Positions 25,802 to 37,352 of a stretch of 64,000 nucleotides of DNA are shown in pieces (the stretch's first letter is position 1; the number at the start of each line of letters is the position of its first letter). Origin of the DNA: Neospora caninum Liverpool (Eukaryota > Apicomplexa > Conoidasida > Eucoccidiorida > Sarcocystidae); assembly GCF_000208865.1 (NCBI RefSeq), contig NC_018385.1, positions 1,160,724 to 1,224,723 on the forward strand, written 5' to 3'. Position numbers and translations under genes: made by a program. Below the pieces are notes generated by a model, which saw only the letters and a program-made list of their open reading frames with translations, was not told the origin of the DNA and made no database searches.

Positions 25802-27256
25802 AGACGGCCAACTTCTTTATGGTTGCCGTACAAATCTCATAGCTGGTGTCATATGTAGCGCCCTGGGAAAAAATGCGGGCTTCTGTCGCTGTGTCGGCCC
25901 AGGCGAAGCGCGAAGTACACAGTAGATACTTGATTTTCCGATGAATCCCCCCGGGTTCCGCGTGTTTCCATCAGATTGCTTCTTCCACTCTTCGCTGAAG
26001 AGGCGTTGTGGCACTACACCCGACCGAAAACTTCCCTTGCAACGCACCACCAAGTGTTCTGTAGATCTGCGAGGTTCTGTATGTGTATGCGTCACGCAGA
26101 GTTCTCAAGAGCGGACGTGAACTCGTGCCACTCTATGCTCTTTCCTCCACGAGTGTTGCAAAGTGTGAACCGAGGACGCAGTCGCATTTCTGAGACAGTT
26201 TTCTGCGTGTGGGTTCAAAAGAAACAAAAGACGTTTTTCTTCTTGTCGCCCGGTGAGGGCAGCTAAGGGGGCGATCCTGTCCTAGGGCACTCGAATGTTT
26301 TTGTTTCCTCCTTCCTCAGGTTGAGTACAAGTGCTCGTTCGCCGAGGGTTGGTCGGTATTTTCGATGGACGTGTGCGTTTGTGGGCAGTTTTATCGAGTG
26401 AAACAAGTCGGCATTTCCACCGGAGCTAGACACTCCGCCCGTAGGCGCAGCCCTCGATGACTGCGTTCTCGTCTCTGTCCACTGTGTGGTTGTCCGGGAA
26501 CAGCAGGGAAAACGTGCGAGGCGGCCTTGCTTCTGTAGATGCCTACACTGCATATGTCTTTTCAGAAGCCAAGTAGATTTGTGTACGATTTCTGGGACAG
26601 CAGCCAAGATAAGGGGCACGCCGAATTCAAAGGTTTCCTGGGATTTTCGAGCAACACGCCGAAGCGGTCTTCACAGTTCTAGAGTCTCCCCGACACAAAT
26701 AGTAACTCGGCATTACGCCTGTTGCCGCTATTTTTTGAGTGCGTACCCCGTAGTATGTAGTATGTTTAAGCGTGAAAACACCAAATGGGACATGTTCCTA
26801 GTTGGCGCGCTGGCAACTGTAGAAAAGACTTCCGCCTCACCGAGCTTTTTACCCGTGAATCCTGCCGCCTCGCTGTTGCCTAGCCACGCGTGTTTTGCTG
26901 GCTGGCCGTACTTTCACGCCTGATCAGCGCGCTTTCGCATTGCTTCTGTTCGAGACTACTCACTGGGGACTCAAACGTTTCTTTCGCCTCTCGTGAGATT
27001 CGTCCTATTTGCGACGTCCATTGAAGAAAAAATCTGATTTGTAGTTTGGTTTCTGTTCCGTCTTTCTTCGCGACACTGAGATTGCCCCGCCCTTCTTGTA
27101 CGGTTTTTTCGTCAATAGGTTGCGGGCTTGTGTGGGACTTTGGTAAATTGGTAAAAGGTCTGTGAACGCATTTCGCTTCTTCACTTTTCTCCTGTGTTTC
27201 CAGTTTTGTTGTTTCGAAGTGTTTTCTGTTCAAACTCAATCTGTCTATTCGCCAAG

Positions 27257-27658
27257 ATGCCAGTTTCCGAACAGAACATGCGCGAGGCATTCATCGTTTT
27301 TGATCGAGACGGCGACGGCGAGCTCACACATCAAGAAGCTGCGCTGGCCATGCGATCATGTGGCGTTCCTGTGGTCGACCAGGAATTAGACCTACCAGGA
27401 AAAGTGAACTACGCCGTTTTCAAGGATTATCTGATGAAACGCATTGCAGTGTCAGATCCACTGGCAGAACTCATCAAACATTTTGAGCGCGTCGATCGCA
27501 AAAAGGACGGCACTATCCGCACTGAAGAGCTCGGGCAGGTCATGAAAGCTCTGTGCAGCTCTATGACGGAGGATGAGATCGAAAATCTCATGAGACGGGC
27601 AGATCCGAACAAATCAGGGAGTATCAAATATGCGGAGTTTGTTCATCAGTGCTTTTAA
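27257..27658 (+). CDS. EF-hand protein, myosin essential light chain / calmodulin-like (ELC/CAM type)
   Basis: An intronless 133-residue protein with start context GCCAAGATGC and stop TAA at 27656. EF loop 1, [12 protein letters not shown] (16-27), is canonical with Asp at 1, 3 and 5 and Glu at 12. The second EF-hand has lost its loop (residues 45-57, [10 protein letters not shown]). The third loop, [12 protein letters not shown] (80-91), has Lys at position 3 and is probably weak. The fourth, [12 protein letters not shown] (116-127), is canonical. Length and the motif AMRSCGV match the short Toxoplasma essential light chains and CAM1/CAM2 proteins, which bind myosin A or sit at the conoid, rather than 149-residue calmodulin. 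The likely role is as a light chain on a class XIV myosin neck or a conoid calmodulin-like protein. Which paralogue it is cannot be decided here. Confidence 0.85.
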   Translation: MPVSEQNMREAFIVFDRDGDGELTHQEAALAMRSCGVPVVDQELDLPGKVNYAVFKDYLMKRIAVSDPLAELIKHFERVDRKKDGTIRTEELGQVMKALCSSMTEDEIENLMRRADPNKSGSIKYAEFVHQCF

Positions 27659-29586
27659 CTAGTTTCGCGCCTTGCGACACGACGTCGCAGGCAAGGAATG
27701 ACGAGGCACTCTCTCCTCCCCAGTTACTGCTCCTTTGTTTTCGGAGAGACGGAACTCTTCTCAAGAACCCCCTGAACGGAAATCAATTGGGCAGAAAACG
27801 CTTGTACCGTTCCTAGGGGAAAACCGTAGTGACTTAACGCCTCTGACCGAGAGACCCCGCTAGTATCTATGAGAGCAAAATTAGGATTCACGTCCCTCAG
27901 GCATGGTTGCGTTCTCTGTTTCTGAAAACCCTTTTTGCAACAAACAGATTGCGCCCGTGGACTTGTGCTTGTTCTATTTCGCGTGTCGTTCGGTTCGGCA
28001 TCTGCTTTTTTCACTATTTTTCTTGGGGAAGAGAAACGTTTGCAAGGGTGTTGGCGTGATCAGACTTGTTCGTGGTGCATCCTTTGTGAACAACAAACTG
28101 TTTTTCGGTCCTCTGGAGAGGAAGGCACACTGCATTCGCATCACCCCCTCCGTGGGATACATTTTTTACCGATGTGCCGAAGCAACTAGCCAGAACGTGG
28201 CAGACCACCCACGTCCCGTGTTGAGGCACCTAAGCTTCCAATCGCGCGGAACTCTACATCTCAATTCTCAATTGCACCAGCGCGTGAATGCACACAGTGG
28301 GCGAGGCCAGGGGATCAAATGCCAAAGAAACCAATGCACCGCTCTACACTCTATGTCCTGACGGTTCTGTACAGGTGGGGAGTGTCACGGATTTAACGAG
28401 CCGGGTCGTTCCAGCGGCAGACAGAAAGCTTGTTCAGGCTTACTCCCAGCGGCTACCATGTTTATGCGTCTTTGCTTCTTGAAGCACACTGATTCAAAGG
28501 CAAAAAAAAATGAAAGCTTTAGGTCTGCCCTGATATCTAGGACACATCGATCTACCTACAGTAACACTGATACGGGTATTTCGCTAGTGTTGTAAGCTGC
28601 CTACTAACACAGTATGGTTAAACACATCCGGAGACTTGCACGCTCGTGCTATACGCGACTACACAACACTCATATAGACGACAAGGGAAGAACCAGCCCT
28701 TTACAACAGACGGCCGCTGTGACGCGATCCCATTGCTTGAGAGAACTGGAAAGCACGATAGGTGCCTGCTGCTTCGGCGTTTGTACTGGATTGCTGTGTG
28801 CAATGTGCAGAGAGGTCCGTCGCTTCACGCTTCAATTCGTGGTGTCAGGGCAACTAAGAATTGTCCAACAATAGAACCGCGACAGAAACTGATCACGCCG
28901 ACCTACTCACAAAAAATGTTGCAAGCACTGATGTTTCCTGGGCCGTTTCCCGCTGGGCAAATCGCACCGTCGACACGGAAAGGCGAGCAGCCGCCCACTA
29001 CTGCCACGTGAAACATCATGCAGGCTGCGGTTGCCATCCCATGTTTCTGAGTAACCTGAATTAACACGATGCACCTGGAGTTGTGTTTCTTCCAAAAACA
29101 GAATGGAGAACCAACAGTTGATTGGCCGTCACCATGCCACCAAGAACTGCCACTGATCACCTGGATTGCAAATACAGAAGGCAGATATTCTCAGTAAGTG
29201 GATAAAAAACCAGGTTCACATCCGTTCTACGTCATCAGCAAAATGGCAGCTGCGTTTGCGTGTATGTACACCCACGTCCTCGGCCATCACACACCCCCTG
29301 CCAAGCTTTTGGTCGGTGGTATCTCGAGATCTCTTCTGTCCCTTTCCCCTCCGGCTTGTTCACTACGGGTAAAAAAGGACATCGCGTGTGTCCTTTTCAC
29401 ACGCATATTTGCCGTCTTTTGAACCAGCCATCAAAGCACATGCGTTCTAAAAACTGTCTGCCATGCAGACAAGCGCCAGTGGATTCGTCGTAGGACTTCT
29501 CCATCAGCCAGTCGGTCTCGTCAAAAAGCGAAGCACGGGGAGTTGACAGCCTGACCGTCGCCCTACCCTCCTCTCCACGGTTCTTT
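27659..29586. other. Convergent intergenic region, no gene seen
   Basis: It lies between the 3' ends of the EF-hand gene (+) and TBCB (-). Open frames are short and lack codon character or domain features. An A9 run occurs at 28503-28511. I see nothing else that can be named. Confidence 0.5.
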
Positions 29587-31814
29587 CTAAATTTCGTCGA
29601 GCAAATCAAACGGGTCTATGGGCGGGAAGTCGCCCACTTCCACTTCGTCCGGCGTTGCAAACTCTCCATATTTCTCTCCATTACACTCAAAAAGAGGCTT
29701 CAGATGCGCGCCGGCAGCCTTCTTCGACGTCCCATCTCGGCCGTCTGTCGTGCCGAGGGGTTCGTCCAGAGCCACGCCTGCAGCCAGTCGCAGAACAGCA
29801 CAGAGATAGAAGGAAACATGCAAAGTACAGCCGACGCAGTCCACAGCGACGCACTCCACGTGGGCGCATGCAGAGCTCCGCATCGAGTGAAAACTCGAAG
29901 GTAGCCGGAAAAACAAAATGGACAACGCCGTTCATCTTCTGCAGTTTTTTAGAGCGAGAAAGGACGAGGGAAAGGGAAGCAACGGGATGTACACAACGCA
30001 GGCTCGTGGAGCAGGGAAGGCGAAGAAGCGGATCTGAGAGTGCCGACGGAGCGACGGCCTTCTTTCCTAGAGTAGGGGGCATTCGCGGGAATACAACGCG
30101 CTCTGCCCCAGACTTGGATGCTCGGTGGAAGCGCAAAAACTTCCAGGGGAGCGAAGCAAGAGCCCGGCGCGAAAGAGCCGAAACGGACGACGGAGACGCG
30201 GAACCAGCAGAGAGCAAGACGAGCGAGGAGATACATCTCGCAGCGCAGAGGCAAGGACGAGAAGGCGAACGAAAAGATCAAAAAGAGAGACGAGGAGACA
30301 ACTATCTTACCAATCCAGATTTGCCGAAGAGACTTCGACGGACGCGGTCCCACATAAGCAACCGCCCCGCGGCGGTCGCCAGAGAGCTGGGCACATCGTC
30401 GGCACAGAATGAGGAGACAAGGTCAAGCAGGGGAAAAGGCATAACGCACATTAAAACGCAAAGCATACGCAGAACGAACCAAGACACGAAACAAAAATGA
30501 ACACAAAAGTGCATATATATATATATATATAAATATATGCATACCTCTTCCCCCTTGGTGTTGCAGAGGAGCTGAACGACTCAACATAGACAAAATCCGT
30601 CTCCAAAGGCATATGTCCTCCATTCACAGAAAAAGAAAACAAGGATATACAGTTCACACAAACATGCATACATATATGTTTATATAAACAGACGTATCGA
30701 GATGCGTGTATGTCTATTATTGTCTGTGTCCGTCGCCACCTACCCTGCAACGGCTGCCGATGGGGAACGTGGTTCGCGCGGTTTCCAATCGTTGCTTCCA
30801 CGTTTCTTCATCTTCCTCCTCGACCTTCGCTTCCTTTTTCTTGGCAAACAAGTCGGGCTGTTCCTTTTGCAGGCGCGCGAGAAACTTTCGGGCAGTTCCT
30901 TCACGTTGGTCGTACGTTTCTTCGTCCATAACATACTTCCCCTCTAAACTTTCTTCCCTGCTTTCGCCCACGGAAGAGGGAGGAACGGCGACTCGCTCCC
31001 CACTGTCGTCGACGACGTGGAGAATGCAGCCTTCTACGCAGCCTGCTTCTCTGCAGCGGAGAAAAAAAAACAAACAGCACATGAACCGCTGTGGCTGCCG
31101 CGGATGCAGATGGGCGAGGAAAGTGTATTTTCGGTCCATTTACACAGACGTAGACATGCATATGCCCTATAGAGGGACTCCTTGGATGACCCACGGTAGA
31201 CACTCCATCGCGCGTAGGGACTGAAGTCTGTCGCTGTGTCCTGTCCTACCAGAAAGAGGCAAGTCCATGGTGTACCAGGGCGTGGTTTCCTTAGCACGTG
31301 GAGATGTGTCCATATGCCTCGCCGACAGGGTTGGTTCCCTTCAGGAAAGCATCTCACCTCTTTCCATCTCCCCACCGACGCAGACGCACGCATGCACCTC
31401 CCTTTCATTTACGGCCAGAGAAAAGCGAGAGCCGCTACCTTGAAGATATGCATGCACGCGTGTGGAGAATTCGGCGTAGCTCGCTGCATGCACTTTGGTA
31501 TGCTGGAAGAGAGACACCACACGAGAGAACAACCTCCTGTACCTGAGCGTTTGCGCGGGGTCGAGGAGAGGCCTTCCCGGGTCCTCCGGCGTGAATTTGA
31601 GGAAAACCTGGATATTGCTCGGGCTGCTTCCCGTGTGTCTGTACAGCTTGTCTTTGACGGAGGCCAAGGGCGCATCCAGCGTAAACACAATTTCCATCCA
31701 CCTACGCCCAGGATGGAGGTTGTGTGTGACGTCGAGGCGCGCGTAAGCTGCGCTCTCCCGTGGACAGAGAAGCAGGCGAGCCTGTGCGTCACTGTCCAAA
31801 GCCGCGTCCACCAT
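29587..31814 (-). CDS. TBCB: Tubulin-folding cofactor B
   Basis: TBCB takes alpha-tubulin from the CCT chaperonin and, with TBCE, takes part in tubulin heterodimer assembly and disassembly in the cytosol. Four exons (31814-31543, 31050-30744, 30386-30311, 29777-29587) keep phase and encode 281 residues. The start lies in a near-ideal GCAAAATGG context. Residues about 20-100 form the ubiquitin-like domain, ending in REAGCVEGCILHVVDDSG like the HVID-SG of other TBCBs. A charged helical linker follows (DEETYDQREGTARKFLAR, about 125-180). The CAP-Gly domain begins at FPIGSRCRLSGDRRGAVAYV (about 185) and continues through IWIGVALDEPLG to LFECNGEKYGEF. The C-terminus LLDEI has the family's terminal acidic tail. 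The usual CAP-Gly GKNDG signature reads GTTDG, followed by an insert RDGTSKKAAGAHLKP. It lies 877 bp downstream of the alanine-rich gene on the same strand. Confidence 0.93.
30513..30531. repeat. (AT)n microsatellite in TBCB intron
   Basis: Nine AT units in the intron between TBCB exons 31050-30744 and 30386-30311. Confidence 0.9.
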
Positions 31815-32690
31815 TTTGCTTCTTTTGATGAGCGGAGAGGCGACGAAGGAGAGGAAGGTCGGGAAGCAGACGAGACCCACGAGACGAGGGGCCGGACGGG
31901 GAGGGGGGGGAAGAGCCGGGAGCGACAAGGGGACTCGGCAGAGACCGCCAAGGGACGAGAAACAGATGACACGACCGTTTTCTCACGAGACACACTCGAT
32001 TGCAAAACCCCTTCACCGCTATACCATCAGTGCATGCGAATCTTTGTACAGGGGTACGCATGCGCGGGTGGTTGCCTACAGTGGGACGGGTAGGGCTGTA
32101 TGAGATTGCAGGGAGACAAACACGCGGGAACCTCGAAACTTCCTCGGGCTACCAGAAATTTTAAAAAAGAAGGTACGAAAGAACAAACCGGAAATGACGG
32201 CTAGCGAAACGTCGCCCGACGCTCTGCTGGCCACGCACTCAAAGACAGCAAACGAACGTCTCGCAGCAAAAGGCAGCACAGCTTATACAGCGAAAGGCAT
32301 GCAGATGTTCACATGAAAAAGATCATCCGCGCGCAAAAGGCCGGATAAATAGGGAAATGGGTAATCATGTATGCAGATAGATCTACACAGAGTATAGACC
32401 TACTCTATACATACTACATGCGTATATGCATTTGTATGTTCTATATGCGTAAGCCTCATGGATGTGCAGCGGCTTTCCCAAGAACCCGCGCCCGATCTGC
32501 GGTCCGGGGTCTCTACGCGTCTAGACCTTCTTTTCGAGTTCTGTCTCTTGTCTCGATCTTGCGCATCGGTTCCGCGGTCGCTCCATGGAAATCTCCTCAC
32601 GGACCTTTTCCTTTCGACGCTTCTCCTGAGAGTTCCTGTTCACCTCCGGTTCCTCCGCAGCTGTTTCGCCTTCGTAACTGGTGCACACCG
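31815..32690. other. Spacer between TBCB start and alanine-rich gene 3' end
   Basis: It should carry the TBCB promoter and 5' UTR. A GACGAG/GGGG-rich stretch lies at 31835-31925. No gene is supported. Confidence 0.45.
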
Positions 32691-33241
32691 TTAGGCGCTG
32701 GGCTTGTCCATCTCTGCCTTGAGTTTGGCGCTGATGAGATTCGTCTGAAAACGCTCAAAAGTTTGTGGGCGAATGCCCGCCAGCAGCTGCTCAAAACTCT
32801 CAAACGGCGACGAGACAGCCGCCAGCTCCAACTCGGGCTCGTTCGCGGGGATCGCACCTGACACGACTTGTTCAGGATTCAGAATCTGCCCGCAAAAAAG
32901 AGCCAAAGATCGCAAAACGAAAGACGCAACAAATTCAACGAATGTGGAACTCTGAAGCGCTTTGTGGAGGTCCTTTCACACCGCCGCAGATGGGTATAAA
33001 CACACCCACCTACATAAATACATAAATAGGATATGTGTGTGTATATACGGATGTGTGCAGGATCGGTGACACTTCTTTGGGAGTTCCCAGTCCTACTGCC
33101 GAGCGTTCGCGTTCTCGCCTGTTCGCTCACACGGTTGATGGAGCCCTCAAAAGCGTGGAAGGTCCACGAAGATATGAGGCGAAAAGCGAAGTGGCGACGT
33201 CTTCGAATATACACACGTGCACACATTCAGATGTGCACACA

Positions 33242-33282
<41 letters not shown>

Positions 33283-35160
33283 CAGTTTGTACATATGCGT
33301 AGAATGGAGAGGTCACGGGGACACGGAGCAGCTGTGTGGGAGATCCCGATGTCGGGCACCTTTTTTCGATCGCGAATCCCTTCGAGGTTTTTCAGTTTTT
33401 CGCAGACGCGTGCGCCGCATTGCCTGCTGGGTGCAGAGACTCACAGTGAACCCCCTGGAGTCGACTTGGACGTAGATGGTGTCGGTTTCCTGGAGGAACC
33501 GAAGGGAAAAGGCGAGGCTGCCGACAGCCTCGACGAGAGATCCGGCTTTAGCCTCAGCGCGCGGCTGGATTCCCGCTGGAGGTCCGTCGGGCAACTCCTC
33601 GATCCGGCACAGGCTCGCGTACTCGCGTTGAAGAGACGCCAAGTCGCCCTTGAGCGTCCGCTCAAAGTGTGGATCCCCTGGGGACGCAGAGGCACCCCAC
33701 AGCGACGGCGACTGCTCCATTGAACGCACCGCGTGGAACACTGTCTCCTCACACTCCGCAGGCGGCACGGCTTCGAAGGGGGGTCGCAGCGCCGTGTACG
33801 GTTGGGCCGTCGATTCGGAAAGGGAACAGAGGGAGAGCGAAACGAGAGAGACAGCGAAGGGAACAGAGAGGCAGCAACAAGGCAGGCTCGCCGACACGGG
33901 CGACCAAGACAACCGGCGATAGGGGGTATCCGTTTTTCGCCGGGAACCAGGACAGATTTGAGGAATTGAAGATACAGAACGTGCACCACGGTGTGGTAAT
34001 CTCCGAGAGCGGATCCCCCAGTCCGGCGTTTGTGGCTGACGGCTCGCCCTCCTCGCAACCCGAACCCGTTCCAAAAGAGATTGAAGAACTCCGCTGATGG
34101 TTTCCGTCTCTGTTCAAGGTGCTACACTCCGCTCGCGCTTCGTCGCTCTCCCAGGTCGCCTGCTCACCAGGTGTCGTGTGCGTGCTGCCTTTCGCCGCTT
34201 CACGTGTGTGCGATGTCTGTTCCCGCGTCGGAACGAAACGCTCAGATCCGTCTCCCCGGCGCTACGGTCTCACGCCGCCGGAGCTGCGATCCCCGTCTCG
34301 ACCTCCCGAGCCTCCGCCGCAGCTTCGGCCTGCCTTGCGGCTGCCGCGGCTGTCTCCGCAGCGTCGGTCGCTGCGGCGGCGGCTTGGCGCGCGTCTTCCT
34401 CGGCGGCTCGCGCCTTGGCGTAGTCGAGCGCCGCGGCGTCGGCGGCTGCACTGGCCGCGTCGAGGTCCTCTCCAGAGCCTTCGCCTTCCGCTGCGACGCG
34501 CTCCGCGACTTGCGCTGCCGCGCTCGCGGCTTCTCTCGCTGCGATCGCTGCGGCCTCCGCGGCAGTGGCGGCGGCGGTTGCCGCTTCAGTCGCGAGTTGC
34601 GCGCTGCGCGAGGCTGCAGCCGCAATCGCCCGCGCCTGGCCGACGGCCGTGGACAGCGCTCGAGAGGCGACGGCGACCAGTCCCTCTGCGGCCTCTGCCG
34701 CGGTCGCCTCTGCAGCTGCGGCTGCGCGGGACGCTGTGGCGGCGGCCTCCGCTGCGATCGCTGCTCCGTGGGCTGCCGCCTCCGCGGCCTTGGTGGCGAG
34801 GTGCGCCTGGCGGGCAGTCTTCTCCGCCGCAGCTGTCGCGACACACGAGGCGGTCGCGCCGGCCGACCGCGCAGGGACACTCGGAGACGAGGCAGGCGCC
34901 GGGGCACCCGCGAGAGCCGGGGCGCTGTGGGGGTGAGACACTGCGGCGGGCGGGCTGCAGAGGGGCCCGCACGGGAAGGCGCGACTCGGCGGCGCGCGCG
35001 CAGGCAAGGAAACGAGGGAGCGGAGCGGCGGCGAAGACTTTGCGGCGGGGAAGGAAGACACCGACGACGAGAGGGTTCGGGAGGGCGGGGGGAGCCAAGA
35101 GAGAACGGGCGCAGACGATGAAGCCGGAGGGCGCCGCGGCGGTGGACAAATGAATGGCAT
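32691..35160 (-). CDS. Alanine-rich helical protein of unknown function (exon structure partly unresolved)
   Basis: Not recognised. The first exon runs from the in-frame ATG at 35160 to about 34274, ending in a GTGAGA donor in phase 2. It encodes a Pro/Ser-rich N-terminus of about 80 residues, then some 200 residues of alanine-rich helix (for example AAEAAEGLVAVASRALSTAV) with Glu, Gln and Arg at intervals. Two downstream exons are clear: about 33759-33445, ending RFLQETDTIYVQVDSRGFT before GTGAGT, and 32885-32691, from ILNPEQVVSGAI to the stop. Phase does not connect exon 1 to 33759 directly. A middle exon starting at 34088 (CGGAG|T, with GEPSATNAGLGDPLSEIT) would fit the incoming phase. Alternatively the alanine-rich frame stops at 34270 and two genes are present. 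No membrane segment is seen. Coding is likely; the model is not settled. Confidence 0.5.
33245..33281. repeat. (AT)n microsatellite, rightmost long tract
   Basis: Eighteen AT units in the last intron of the alanine-rich gene. No comparable tract was seen between here and 64000. Confidence 0.9.
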
Positions 35161-37352
35161 GAAGGGCAACGGGAAAGAGACACACCGGAGAACGAGGCAG
35201 GTCGGCAACGGAAACGGAGAGGCGCACGAGGTTTGTGCGAGCAACTCAGCGAAGCTGAGAGAACATGTCGAGCCGGAAAAGAAGCGAAACGCTTCTGGAA
35301 ACGCCCGACCGGCTTCCGCCACTGCGAGCGCCCCCTGAGAGCCGGCCGAAATGTTGGGTGTTCCGGTCCGCTAGGATCGCAGACACCGACCTGCGCAACA
35401 GTCAAGAAAAAGATGGCGCGAAAAAAACAAGACCGGAAAGATTTAGATATCCGGGGAAAAGGAACGTAGACACCACACAGAGGGCACAACAGAATCAAGC
35501 GGTTGGCGTGGAGAGGCTGACTGGCCAAGCGGGAGGGCCGTGGTAAGGCGGGAAACGCGCTCAAAACCCACTAAAACCCAGTGACGTTCGAACGAAAAGC
35601 GATCGGAAAGGGGAGCGGAAACACCCCCGACACTTTGCAGAGCGGGCAGCACACCCGAGCTGGTCTCATATAGTTCTTCGCTGTCCCTCTATCTCCTATT
35701 TTTCATTCTTCTCGGCTTCAAGGCTGCTCCTTGTTCGCCGCGGGTGTGAAGAGAAAGGAACGCGCAGTGGAAGGGAAGAAGCGAAAGAAAGGACCTAAAC
35801 GGTGTTTTGGGAAGAAAATCCACAGGAGAGGGATGGCAACGACAGTGACTAACGAAAGAGAGAAAACCCTCGGCCCAACACACACTAATGTGTCTCTGTG
35901 CTTGGAGCAAAAAGTGGCGGACACCTTTTTCTCTCGTTCTGTTTTGGCCTCGGGAGGCCATGCCCCGCTCGCTGAAGAACCACAATCCGCCCTTCTGTTG
36001 CCTGAACAGTTGCGAAAATAAGGGAGAAGAGCTAAGTTTTTACGGAAGGCTGTGACACAAAGAACCACGGAACAGAAAGGGAGAGACTGAAGGGCGTTTG
36101 CAGCTAAGGGCTTTTCGTTTGTCCGGAGGGAAAATCCCAGAGGCAAGGCGCTGTTTACCTTACATCCGCGCCGTGGCACGTTTTTCAGAACAGAGAGGTA
36201 ACCGCTATCACCGACCAGCCCGCGTGACGACGATATGCAATGCCTGTGTGCGCAGGCGGACCGCTCCGTGTGTCTTCGTAGGGTGGTTTCGCCTTCTTTT
36301 CCCGGTACACCTCGCAGTTGAATAGAAAAGACCGGGGTCGCCTTATATCCGGCGCATCTCCTGGTCGACACGATCGACAGCGTAGATGATAGCAGAGTTG
36401 TTGACCGGAAATTGCTGTAGCGTTCTGCTTGGCCGTCGTTCGGTTCCCCCTCATACTTTCGTTTCCTGTTTCTTGGTGTCGGGTGTTTTCTCTTTTTCCT
36501 GCCTCTCCACTACGCCTGTGTCGTTCTGTGCCTGTTGCTCGGCCTGCCAGTGACGATGACGAGTGTCAGAGTTGCATGCAGCCGAGTTCTGTGCTTTTCG
36601 TCCGACGCCACAACTTTGCTTTGGCATATGGGGGATTAACAGACAGACACACGAACAGTGGCAGATTTGCGTTGCTCCGTTGTCGGATTGTAGATATTCG
36701 GAGGAGAAAAGCATTCAATGACACCTACAGCGGAGGGAATCGGTGTGTAGCTTGGAGCGCAGGTTGTCAGCCACGAACGCTTTCGACGTGAGAGCAACTG
36801 GAGGCAAAAAGACGTTTTGCATATTTTTTCTTTCTTGGGTTTCGTATAGTTTGCTTTTCGTCGTGTCTCTCCAAAAGGACTGTGTGGCGTGACAGGATGG
36901 GTGTTGTGGTTGGCCCGTCCTCATTGCCATGCCATGTTCCGCCGTGACCGCTGCCACCAGGAGATACCCTTGTCAAGCACGAGTCCGTATCATACGTTTA
37001 CAGGAGGAGCGTTTGGGTGTTCCATTGATTTTAGTTAGCCCTACTGTGGCGTTAGGTGGAAGGACATCCCCCGGAGTCTCGAGTCCAATTCCACGCGATT
37101 TTGTTCCTCGAACCGTCACTGCATGTGTGTCTTGTAGGAACTCGTTGACTCCTCGATCCGTGGCGGAACGTTATTAATGTAAGAGGGAAAGTGCGTGGCG
37201 AAGTGGTTGCTGCATTCAGGCACTGAAAGAATAATTTGGTGGGTTCGTCTGGCAAGTGGGGTGGTGTGCTGTCTGTTGTCACTTCCGAGCTCTGTACATG
37301 CAGAGCCCCTCCGTCTCCCGACATCGCAAAGAATCGAAAAAGAAAAGGGGAA
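35161..37352. other. Divergent intergenic region, no gene seen
   Basis: It should hold the promoters of the alanine-rich gene (-) and Cgi121 (+). Open frames at 35718-36371 and 36429-36791 have no domain features. No (TA)n tract is present, in contrast to the spacers to the left. Confidence 0.45.

Larger units (their letters stand above)
24027..27256. other. Divergent promoter region between importin and EF-hand genes
   Basis: This 3.2-kb spacer should hold both promoters and 5' UTRs. It contains the compound TA array, a GA-rich stretch at 24820-25030, mitochondrial-like fragments at 25577-25801 and, at 26469-26475, CGTCTCT (WGAGACG in reverse), about 780 bp before the EF-hand ATG. TTTCTCCTGTGTTTCCAG at 27186-27203 looks like a splice acceptor, so the EF-hand gene may have a 5'-UTR intron. 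No coding gene is supported. Confidence 0.5.

Noticed and set aside
34030..35564. Very long open frames on both strands and in nearly all frames (up to 440 codons)
   Set aside because: They are shadows of the GC-rich alanine codon run. Only the minus-strand frame with Ala/Glu/Gln/Arg helix composition and an in-frame ATG at 35160 was kept.
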